A stretch of 64,000 nucleotides of DNA from positions 13,474,386 through 13,538,385 of the forward strand of contig NW_024881330.1 of the NCBI RefSeq assembly GCF_018691265.1, in the 5' to 3' direction. The notes under the pieces were generated by a model. It made no database searches. It was given only the letters and a program-made list of their open reading frames with translations, and was not told the origin of the DNA. This document shows, one piece after another, positions 37,126 through 46,900 of this stretch (the first letter of the stretch is position 1; each line of letters starts with the position of its first letter). This DNA is from Tyto alba (lineage: Eukaryota > Chordata > Aves > Strigiformes > Tytonidae). A program made the translations under genes and the position numbers.

Positions 37126-37635
37126 CTCCTAAGGAACAGAAGCAGCGAGTGCAGAGCACGTCCTGGAGCACGTGCTGCTCTGGTGCTTCCCCTGTGAGCA
37201 GCACCTGCCCACGCGTGCACGTGCGGTGTGCTCCGTTCCCCGGCATACGGCTTCACGCTCAAGTGCTGTGATGGGCAACACTCGGGGGATGCCAGCGGGA
37301 GCATCTCTGAGCCAAAAGGCCTGCAGGACCGGTTTGGGCTGCGGGAGGGTCACGGGGACACTGGGAAGCCCTGGTGAAGCCCAGCCTATTCATTCAGCTT
37401 GCTTCCAGGGTGTGGAGGCAGGGGCAGCAGGGGGGTCGAGGTGCCCTGTGCGCGTGTCCTGACACGTGAGTGAGGCCTGTGCGGACGGTCCCTTGGGCAA
37501 TGCCACCCACTGTTCTGCTTCTCTCTGCTCCCCCCACCGAGGACGTGCACAGCAGCTAGCCCCGAGAGGGGGGTCCCTGTCGCTGCCACAGCAGCAGTGC
37601 TCTGACACGGCAGAGGAGCCCTCTGGAAAGGCCCT
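37126..37635. other. GC-rich sequence of unknown origin
   Basis: About 500 bases much richer in G+C than the surroundings, with overlapping open frames on both strands that look like composition effects. I do not recognise it as a gene or a named repeat. It adjoins the minisatellite and may belong to the same transposed block. Confidence 0.4.
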
Positions 37636-37810
37636 GGGGCCTATGCGGGGCCCTAAGTACCCCCCCGAGTGTCCTGGGGCCTTTCCCAGGCTCTGCAGGG
37701 GCCTGTGCGGGGCCCAAATTACCCTCCAGAGCACCCCAGGACCATAGCTGGGCTTTGTGGGGCCCTAATTACCTTCCAGAGTGCCCCGGGGCCTCACCTG
37801 GGCTTTGCTG
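37636..37810. repeat. Three-copy GC-rich tandem repeat, units about 50-62 bp
   Basis: Imperfect units start near 37636, 37698 and 37750, each with 'gcggggccc'-like cores followed by 'taattacc' or a variant and 'ccagag'. The third unit runs into the left arm of the inverted repeat. The right arm at 40.5 kb carries only that one unit. Confidence 0.75.
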
Positions 37811-38262
37811 CGCTCCAGAGGTCACCCCTTCTACAAAATCTAAAAGTCTAAAAAAACAGAATCGCCTTTAAGTACAAATTCACTTCTATTGATATTCTAG
37901 AGGTTGGCATAGGCAACGCTTACGCGTGCTTTTTAGCCCCTACCACCCACATCTAGATCCTCTTCATCTTCCTCCAAAATAGGCAAGAAACCAGACATAC
38001 AATAACGAGCATCAGTCCGGTTCTTGTTTTCCAGGTCATCACCTGGATCTTCTTCTGCAAGGGCAGCGGGGGTGAAGCCTCCTGTGCCGTCTGCCAGCTC
38101 CCCCACAGACCAACCGTCTTCATTCACCCGTCCCAGGACACAAACAGGCTGTCCAGCAGTGAGAGGAAGCTCTAGTGCAGGCTGCTCGCTGCGACCGTCA
38201 GAAGGATCGTAGCTGTATGGAGCTGTGAATGCTCGAAGCTTCTCTGCTTGTTGGCCCAGAGC
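37764..38262 (-). repeat. Inverted repeat, left arm (499 bp)
   Basis: The reverse complement of this arm aligns without gaps to 40082-40580. By eye I count eight mismatches in 499 bases (about 98.4 per cent identity). The arms are 1.82 kb apart. The arm holds the SH3-coding end of a RIMBP-like sequence, its short downstream region and one unit of the tandem repeat. Confidence 0.93.
37933..38262 (-). pseudogene. RIM-binding-protein-like SH3 fragment, copy A
   Basis: Minus-strand open frame ending at TAA 37935-37933. It encodes an SH3 fold of the RIMBP family: AFTAPYSYDP (ALYDY-type strand), ELPLTAG, a VNEDGW segment with the binding-surface Trp, GELADGTGG and a conserved Pro (FTP) followed by an acidic tail. 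The frame stays open further right to an ATG at 38397, but there it reads retroviral sequence in a non-pol frame, so the N-terminal 45 or so residues are accidental. With no promoter, upstream coiled coil or FN3 domains this is a gene fragment. Against copy B it shows four amino-acid changes and one silent change, which does not suggest constraint. Confidence 0.7.
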
Positions 38263-39240
38263 CTGCAGGTTAAAGCTCCTCCAGGCACACACCGGGTGTC
38301 CCCGTCCCTCCGCATTACCCACCAAGTACACCCAGGTTCTTGAGCAGAGACAATCCCACAAATGGGTTTGCCTTTTCCCAAGGGAGGAGCAATCCACATC
38401 ACCCTCCCCAGTCTCTTCCCTCTGTGCACTACCCGGACCTTATCTCCTCCCGCAGTAGGTGGGGATTTTCTTTGGGTAGGACCAAGTCCTACCAGATCCT
38501 CTGTAGTTAACCAGCCAAGTGGCTTCTGCTGTATTTATATCGCAGCGCTTCCAAGCTCCATTGCCCAACACTCTCAATACAGTCTTTAGCAGTCCTTGAT
38601 ATCTCTCAGTCTTTCCAGAGGCTTGTGGGTGATAGGGGATGTGATACACCCACTCAATGCCCAGGAGTTTATGAGGTTATTTTGGAAACGAGTCCCATTG
38701 TCTGATTCAATTCTTTCTGGGGTACCATGCTGCCACAAAATTTGCCTTTCAAGGCCTAAGATGGTGTTCTGGGCAGTGGAAGGGTTTTCAAGGTATGTTT
38801 CCAGCCAACTGGTAGTTGCTTCTGCCATGGTGAGTTATGTCACACTTGCCCTGGCGTGTTCCTAGCAGCGATCCAATGCAGTCCATTGCCAGGCCCCACC
38901 ACCCTGAACACCCAGCCACCTCCCTCTGTTCCAAGGAGACCTCACTCATGTGGCTCTCTGGATTGCAACAGATGTTTCACATTTATGAGTGACCTGTGTG
39001 ATGGCCTCCATGGTCAGATCCACCCCTTGATTACAAGCCCATCTGCATATTGCATGTCTCTCTAGACGTCCCCATGTTTCATGGGCCCATCAAACTACAA
39101 GTAGCTCACCCTTATGCTCCCCGTCCAGGTCCACCTGAGCTACTTCAATTCTGACAGCCTTTTCTACCTGTTCATTGTTTCGATGTTCTTCAGTGGTGCA
39201 TCTTTTGGGCACGTGAGCATCTACATGATGTACTTTAGAC
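38263..39240 (-). mobile_element. Endogenous retrovirus pol remnant (RNase H end and integrase)
   Basis: On the minus strand, broken frames encode parts of a retroviral integrase. From right to left on the plus strand these are an N-terminal zinc-binding-like region (about 39160-38880), the catalytic core with a typical SDNGTRF segment near 38720, a core-end stretch with HPQASGKTERY near 38625, and a C-terminal domain near 38420-38270. The frames are shifted relative to each other and carry stops, so no functional enzyme can be made. No gag, env or flanking LTR in this orientation is present. The family resembles an ERVL-like element, but the class is not certain. It ends abruptly where copy A of the SH3 fragment begins. 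Confidence 0.8.
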
Positions 39241-40411
39241 CTTTGTCCTGCAAGACCCAGAGAGGCAACACAGTGCTCTTGAGATGGAGAATCACCTCCT
39301 GAGAAAGAGAAGCTCTCCAGAAGTGTGCAGAGGCAGAGGGGCCCCAGCAGAAAAATGCTCAGCTAGCTGCCCTCAACGAGCGGCTGAAAAAGATGCCGGC
39401 ATCTGCAGGACATCATTGGGTACCTGATGCATACTCCAGGGCCACAGCCCGGCCAAAGCTCTGCTGAGAAACTGGGCGTGAAATTGTTTCCTCAGCAGAG
39501 GGCTGGAGAAAGCAGAGAGCCTGCCAGAGCTTTGCTGGCACAGGACCAGCAGAACGAAGTCACGCTGAAGGTGGCTGAGGAGCTCCAGGCCCAACTGGCT
39601 GCAATGATGGCTCATACTACGTGAGCAGCCTCAGCCAAAGGTGTGAAGAGCTAGAGATGAAGCTTCTGGAGATGACAGATGAAAACACCAGACTGGATAA
39701 AGAAAATTCTCATCTCCGTGGGCAGATGCTCTGGGCAGAAAAGGTTCAAGCTGAAAACGCTAACCTGAACAGATGTGAGTGGCAGAGGGAGGAAACGCTG
39801 CCATCCAAGCCATCAGCCCTCTGCAAACCCGATGGGAAGCTGCAGAGCACAGCCTGAAAGCTGTGAGAGACATGGCATAAAGTGCTCAGAGAGAAGTAAA
39901 AAGGGACCACGCAGAAGCCAGGCAACTGTTTTGAGGCCAGGTGAGTAAACCAGAGAATTAGTTTCAGAGCCCCTCAGAGCCAGCTTGGGCAGAGGACAGT
40001 CCTGCGTTCTGCCTTCGTTCAGGGGAGGAGCCCGCAAGTGAGACAGAAGAACAAGTAGTGGAAAAACAGCCCATCAGACTGGCTCTGGGACAACAAGCAG
40101 AGAAGCTTCGAGCATTCACAGCTCCATACAGCTACGATCCTTCTGACGGTCGCAGCGAGCAGCCTGCACTAGAGCTTCCTCTCACTGCTGGACAGTCTGT
40201 TTGTGTCCTGGGACGGGTGAATGAAGACGGTTGGTCTGTGGGGGAGCTGGCAGACGGCACAGGAGGCTTCACCCCCGCTGCCCTTGCAGAAGAAGATCCA
40301 GGTGATGACCTGGAAAACAAGAACCGGACTGATACTCGTTATTGTATGTCTGGTCTCTTGCCTATTTTGGAGGAAGATGAAGAGGATCTAGATGTGGGTG
40401 GTGGGGGCTAA
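39241..40411 (+). pseudogene. RIM-binding-protein-like pseudogene (coiled coil plus SH3, copy B)
   Basis: Plus-strand remnant of a RIMBP-family gene. Coiled-coil coding pieces (about 39290-39620 and 39621-39857, with RCEELEMKLLEMTDENTRL and a following 'AEKVQAENANL') are followed by an acidic linker and the first-SH3-type domain (40094-40300), ending at the TAG/TAA region by 40411. The order coiled coil, linker, SH3 and the motifs ELPLTAG and EDG..GEL match RIMBP proteins, which are synaptic or sperm scaffolds. Frameshifts and stops separate the pieces, and FN3 and later SH3 domains are missing. The pieces are nearly contiguous, suggesting a processed copy. A 27-base GT...AG string at 39941-39967 is too short to be a working intron. 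Which RIMBP member was the parent is unclear. Confidence 0.65.
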
Positions 40412-40580
40412 AAAGCACGCGTAAGCGTTGCCTATGCCAACCTCTAAAATATCAATAGAAGTGAATTTGTACTTAAAGGCGATTCTGGTTTTTTAGACTT
40501 TTAGATTTTGTAGAAGGGGTGACCTCTGGAGCGCAGCAAAGCCCAGGTGAGGCCCCGGGGCACTCTGGAGGGTAATTAGG
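40082..40580 (+). repeat. Inverted repeat, right arm (499 bp)
   Basis: Partner of 37764-38262. It begins inside the linker just before the SH3 domain and stops at 40580, exactly where CR1 sequence starts. The left arm also ends inside foreign DNA (retroviral), so both arm ends coincide with junctions. Confidence 0.93.
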
Positions 40581-41010
40581 ACCTTTCCCGGGTGTGTCCC
40601 CGAGCTGGATGCAGTACTCCAGGTGGGGTGTCACCTGAGTGGATCAGAGGGGCAGAATCACCTCCCTCAACCTTCTGGCCACGCTTTTTATGCAGCCCAG
40701 GATATGGTTTGCTTTCTGGGCTACCAGTGCACGTTGCCGGGCCGTGTCCAGCTTTTCATCCACCTGTACCCCTGAGTTCTTCTCTGCAGGGCTGCTCCCA
40801 ACCCCTTCATCCCCCAGTCTGGATTGATACCGGGGATTGCCCCAGCCCGGGTGCAGGACCTTGCACTTGGCCTTGTTGAACTTCACAGGGTTCAGATGGG
40901 CCTCCAGCCTGCCCAGGTCCCTCTGGACGGCATCCCTTCCCTCCAGGGAATCGACCGCACCACTCAGCTTGGCGTCACCCGCAGCCTCGCTGAGGGGACA
41001 CTCTGTGGTG
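40581..41010 (-). repeat. CR1 LINE fragment, 3' half of ORF2
   Basis: Reverse complement of avian CR1. It is recognised by 'ggatgcagtactccaggtgg', 'tctgggctaccagtgcacgt', 'gtccagcttttcatccacct' and 'cttgttgaacttcacagggt'. It lacks the CR1 3' terminus on its left side, so the junction with the inverted repeat is a rearrangement break rather than an intact insertion end. Confidence 0.9.
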
Positions 41011-43399
41011 CCCGTGTTTATTCCAGCCCTTCCCTTGCAGCAGACGGACGGGGTATGGCACCGTCCTGCCGTGACCTTCCTGACAGGTAGTTTCTGCAGC
41101 TGCCTGTAACCACGTGTTCTCCTCATCACTGAGTGATCAAGCTGTTAGTATTTCTGGCATAATTCATTGCTGAAATTGTAAACTCTGATTGTTTTCCATC
41201 AAAACAGAAATTCCATTCATTTGATGTTTAAGTTCAGCAGTCTTCTGAACTAGCACCAGCTGTATCCCTCATCCAGGGCTGAAATCAGCTCTTAACTCCC
41301 AGTACTCCTTCTGAGTTATTAGCTTGTGCCTTACCTACTTTTCATTAGCTGTGTTCTCCAAAACTTCTGTAGGCAAACTATCTTGCCCCATGGAGATGAG
41401 AAGCGCTCCTTCATGGATTTCGTGGGTCGTGACCTGAGGAAATGAAGGCTTCAGCAGTAGTGGTCTACAAACTTCTCCCCATATCCCCCTCTGTGCCACC
41501 CCCAGATGGGCCACAACAGGATCAGGGAACTGATCTAAATTTAGAAGAAAATCTTAATTAGGCTGGGGGTACACGTATGTTTAATTCTGTTCCTGTTGAT
41601 TTCAGAAGAGAAAAAATGTGTTTCCTTTTCGCTTGGGCTCTCCCTGGAGGGAACTCATTTAGCTTTTGGAAGAGAAGAGAGTAAGGTGCACAAGTCAAGA
41701 GAATATGAAGGAACAAAATGACTCTCAAAGGGATTTTAATGAAAGTCTTCTCTTTTATTTGAATGGTTGCCATATTTAGATAATTAAGTCGAATCATCAC
41801 AGGAATGAAAATCAACTTTCCCTTCTTCCCAAGGAACCCCCAAAATGTTGCTCTGTACAGAATTTACAATTATATGCAATAGTTTATAGTTATTCTGGAC
41901 TCCAAAACTTGGTATCACAGGTAAAAACATCACACCAAAGCTAGAGCAGGATGTGTCCATCCTGTACCTTTCATAATGTTCTGTAAACTTTACCAGTATA
42001 CTTTCAACATGACTGCTCTTCCAAGGATGAGAGACTTTCCTCACCTGAGATCTTGCTGCTGCATACAATTTTCATCATCCACAGCCTAAAGAATTAAACT
42101 GTATTCCTTTCTGAGCAGGTGAGAAGTCAGGCAAAATGGGCCAGATGTGCAAATGCATTTAGGTTTCTGTTTTCTGTTGGAGTCAGATGGAGGATGATAT
42201 AACACAGGTATATGAAAATAAGGTACTAATAAATCAACAGCTCTTAGGCATCTAGTAACTTTGGGATTGGATGAAAATCCTTTGTTTCATGAGTTTTCTT
42301 ACTATTTTTTGCCTTGGACTTACAGAAGCTTCCTTTGTTTTCATGGATTATTCGGCAGAAAACTTTTCTGTTTTGGTTCAAGCTTCTGAAGCTCTGTAAC
42401 TTCCTCTCTAATTGTATTCAATGGGCACTATAGACACCCATTTTCTCTTTAAAAATTAGAAACCTTGAAGAACTCTGAAATAAAACATCATTATCTCTAA
42501 TTTAATGTTCAATCAAATGACCACTGAGAGGATTTTTAAGATCCATGTGCTATTAAATGGATTGGATTTCAGTCCTGGCGTGTTACTAGTAGGACTTTGC
42601 TTCTTTACTCAGCTTCATTTTCCAGTGTGAACCTACACAGCTGCTCTGCAATAAGGAAAACTGCTCTGAGCTGGTGGGACTGGAGGTTTGTAACAAAGGG
42701 TGCTGGAACGCACCCCTGCTGCTAATGAGCAGAAGTGAGCACACGGTGGCTGCAAGATGTCCTCTGTCACCTGAGCACTCGGTCTCGGCCCACGTCCCGG
42801 TCAGCAGGGCCCTTCCTAGGAACCTCACAAACAGATGTCCTTGCTGCACATTTAATCAGAAAGCTCAGACAGCGCGGTGGTAGAAACTGTGCTTCCCCAT
42901 CAGCCCTAAAGGAGTCCTCCTAAATCAAGATTAAGGTGCAATGACAGCACAAAGGTAGACTGCTTCTGCCAGCATCGCCTCAGTTTGGCACGTAAATAGC
43001 TGCCTTCAGTCTCCTTATGCAAGTGCATAAAAACCCGTAGTAATAAAGCTTGACTTCCCCACTTTCAGGTGCCTGGCCATGTGAAAAACAGCAACTGCCT
43101 AAATCTGCTGCTACACACATACGCTACCAAGGGCAGGTGACAGGCAGCAGCAGTGTTGCACTGTGAGAAGCATTATTTAGATGTGTTCTTCCTGGAACTG
43201 TGATGCACCCGAGGTTTACATGGTAGCAGGTCTGGCTTTTTAATTAGGGAAATGAAGCATCCATAAGCAGCAAAACAAAACAAGAGGCTTGAAATCATCC
43301 TCATTTTGTATTATACAGAATTTCTATATTCATCAGCACACAAGTGATTGCTAAACAGGTCCTCGCTACATTTACTTGCAATTCAAAACAAGCTGGTCA
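41011..43399 (-). other. FAM83A 3' UTR / intergenic
   Basis: No coding signal. The nearest minus-strand AATAAA downstream of the FAM83A stop that I found is at 41759-41754, which would give a 3' UTR of about 1.65 kb. This is plausible but unverified. The rest to 41.0 kb shows no recognisable feature. Confidence 0.4.
41754..41759 (-). terminator. FAM83A: Candidate FAM83A polyadenylation signal
   Basis: AATAAA on the minus strand, 1.64 kb after the FAM83A stop codon. Distance makes it uncertain; a non-canonical signal nearer the stop is possible. Confidence 0.3.
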
Positions 43400-43949
43400 T
43401 TATGCAAACAGGTTAGCTTTGTGGAGGCATCTCCAGGGTGAGCTTAACCCTGTCCTGTTCGGTTCCTCTTGTCTAAGTCTTATAGGCCTGTAAATGTTCA
43501 TGTTGTTATACAGAACTGCGGAGTTATCGGCCACGTAGTGCGGCTGATGATAGTAGTTAGCCTGGATGGCCGCCTGCGGCGCCGGGGGTGTGAATGAGAC
43601 ATAGCTCTGGATGGAGTTAACTCTATGGAGCGGTGACTGGGGGACAAAGTTGCTGCTGAATATGAGAGTTCTTGGGGTTTGCTTGGTGTGGTGGGTGCTG
43701 CCGGCTGAGAGGCTGCTGAAGGGGTCGGAAAGAGTGTTAGCGCTTCCCTCGTTGCTGTAGGGGAGGCTGCGCGGGGGGGCCCAGCTCTTGCTGAACAGGA
43801 AGGGCATGGTGCGCGGTGGAGACTTGGGTCCCCTCACCGGCTTGGACAGCGCGTAAAGGTGTCGGAATTCTTCATCAAACAGCTCCACCACTTGACCCGT
43901 GAACTTGGAGAGGAGGTTGCGGTGAACCTGGCCGCATAACCACGTGAAG
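43400..43949 (-). CDS. FAM83A: FAM83A coding exon 4 (last)
   Basis: Completes the split Ser codon, then 182 codons from FTWLCGQVHRNLLSKFTG to NLFA and TAA. The first 50 residues close the DUF1669 domain (VELFDEEFRHLYA). The rest is a Ser/Pro-rich tail ending with PIRLRQEE, which resembles the human C-terminus. Acceptor CTTCCAG. Confidence 0.93.
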
Positions 43950-46900
43950 CTGGAAGGAGAGACAAGGTAAGGGTCAGCGTTAACGTCAGCCCTTAGGAAC
44001 TGGCGATCCCCGCAGGGGCGGTGCGAAAGGCAGATGTGTTTCACTGCTGAAGCTTCTTCCCTAAACACAAGACGAAGATGGTGTCGCAGCTGAGTTTCAG
44101 GTCAGTTCACATCAATGCCCTCTGACTTGGACCAAGCGTTGTTACTGCAGCTGCCTTGAAAACCTTAAAGAAACCTTGTAAACTTATACAACCTCCTAAA
44201 GGGAGTGGCGATCCAGATCCCCTGCGGAACTACATGTCAGAATCAATACCCGAGGTCTGGGCGTCTGTTCCGTGGAAAGGAGTTTAGACCCCTCCTCTGG
44301 GTACCTCTCTTCCACGCACGATGCTTAAATTCAGGTCCTACCGTGTCTTGTCTGCACACACATAAATTGCACCTTCCGTGCCAGCTGGTAACTCTCACCC
44401 ACTCCAAACTGGCATTAGAAAGACTAACGAAAAATAAGTGTCCTTTGTTTTCATTCTGCCATGCTTTTTCTGCATTGGTCAAGAGACACACATAAAAACC
44501 CAACCTCCCCGTCACATCCCACTCCCATAAAACAAACTGCCACACCTAAAAAATGCTTATTTTCTTTACTACAGAAAAAATGAAATTATAAATATTTCCT
44601 GCAGCCTTTCCAAAAATAAAAATACTACTTTGCTATAAAGTAAGGGAGAAACACCGCACTAGTTTTCATTCTGGTAGTCCAGAGACACACCTTAGGACAC
44701 CCCATAGCTTTTTAAAAGATTTTGCTTTTATGTGCTTCCCTGATCCACTTGGCAAACATAAATTTGTGCTCTTTTACAAAACCACAAGCCAGCTTGATTG
44801 TGCTGCGTAGGCTGCCTTGTCTGAACAGCAGCAGCATCAATAAAACGAGCATAGTTGAGAGAATGAAATGTAATTACTCCCTGAGCTGACCGGGGCTCGA
44901 GGTGTACAGCAGAAGATTCAGGGCAGCATTGGATTTGAACCTGAGGTTATTCCCTGTTGGCAAAACTCTGCCCTGGCTATTCCTGCGTGACTTTATTAGC
45001 TACGCTGGATTTGCACAAGGCCTGTTGAGAGCCAGATTTGGCTGTAGGTGTGTGCACTTTAAATCGTGTTCTTGTCATGTTTTGACAAAACTCCTGTGAA
45101 ACTCAGTGGGACTGACAGCCCGAGCTGACACTAAGGGAATAAAAACAGATGATTTACATCTGCCCGCCTGGAGCATTCCTAAAGAGGGCTGGATTTGGGG
45201 CATACAGTGGTTTTACACTGTTGCTTCAGGAGCAAGGGGAAGAGTGAAGAAATCACTAATTCAGTGATGCCAGGCAATCCTACAATATACACTGTATGTT
45301 TTATGATTGGACATGAAAATATACGGTAAGTTACTAGAATAGAGGTACTCCTCATCCACTATTGTTCAAATCATTCTATAAATATGGACAAGACCTTGGG
45401 AGCCGAGGTAAACAGCACAGCAAGGTACCTCCCTGCCGCATGGGTAACATCTGCTGTGCTAGCTCAGTGTTGCCTTTAGTCACTAAGAAGCACTTGCTAA
45501 ACCTTTGCATGTCCTTTGTCTAACTGTTAAGGAGACAAGCCAGGAACAAACACAAAAACATACGCAATTAGTCTGGGAAATCTACACTGAAGGTTACATA
45601 CTTGTGAAAGGGCTGAGGTGTGGAGTAGTAGGTTTATACTTGATGTGCTAGAGATATATCGAGTTCATAAAAGAAAACGTAGAGAGAAATAAAAAATACA
45701 CTTGTAAATGGCTTTTAAAAACCCAACAAAATCAGAGGAAAAAACCTTCTGCGCCCAATTTTGATAATTCACTCCCACATAGAACTTCCTGCAGTACCTG
45801 ATGGACAGATACTCATTTGTGGCTCATCGATCTTATCTGTAACCCTTGTAAGCAGAGAAAGTTGGATCCAATTAATAGCCCAAAGATTCTCCATGGACTG
45901 ATGGAAAATGGGTCAGCTGTAAAGTAACAGGGTGGGACCCGTGTGATTTTAGACAAATGTTTGTGGACTTCATGTAGTGAGTCACAGAGATTTACATCCT
46001 GTGCACTTTGCTGAAGAACGAAGCAGAACTTGACATAAAGACTTAACAGGTTTTCATTGGCTTCATTCTAAGAGGAAATTCATTGTTTAGGTTTTAGGCC
46101 CTGTTTTACTCTAGTTTACAATTCTGAGCGCTCTTTTGGGAAAGGCTCAGAGAAAGTTGTTATTGTCACTATCTGCCCAGAAGGATCATTTTTCTACAAG
46201 GCCTCTTTGAGTGAAGCACATCAGAAAGAACAGAAAGCACAAAGAAGTACTGCCTAGCTTGGGGCCAACGCTGTATCACAAATTTGGTCATTAATAGATA
46301 CTTTGCAGCTGTCTTTCCAGGGCTTTGTCCCAAACCCTATGTTGTGTTCTGTATCCTCTCATTTTTGATTGTCTGACTTACAACCCACTTCTGTCCAATC
46401 TGCATTTGCACTGGACTCATTTTTTTCTGAGTGTTCTCTCCGCATTACTGCGGCTGCAGTTTGTTAGGGCTGCTCTCATCCCTTATGCTCACAGCACTGC
46501 AGTAACATGCAGCGTTACCCACATTTAATCTGAAGCGGAAGGACTGGGATTTTCAGCTGAGTTCAGGTTTGAATTAAAATACATGTTAGTGTTGCCTGCT
46601 GGTGGGATAACCTCTGCGTGAGAACCCTGCCCCAGCTGAACTGATGCTCTTGGCAAAGCATCCCCGTGTGAGAGGTTAGATCCTGGCTCTGAAGAGGCCA
46701 GTGGCTCTCACAGTGACAGCCAGGGAGGTGCTCAGCTGCCCCTGAGGATCAGGGTCTATGCTTTCTGCTGTTCTCATTTTGCCTTCTTTAAGGAGCACTG
46801 AGTTCATGCACTATCTGACTTCAAATTAATTTAAAAAAAAAAAAGGAATAACATAGTTCTCATACGATGGGGTTGAGTAACACAGGGACAGCAAAAAGAA

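Noticed and set aside
37933..38397. 154-codon frame as a functional viral-host fusion protein
   Set aside because: The N-terminal third reads retroviral DNA in the wrong frame and there is no promoter evidence; only the SH3 fragment is meaningful.
38263..39240. Active retroviral integrase
   Set aside because: The coding pieces are in different frames with stops, and there are no paired LTRs, gag or env; it is an inactive fossil.
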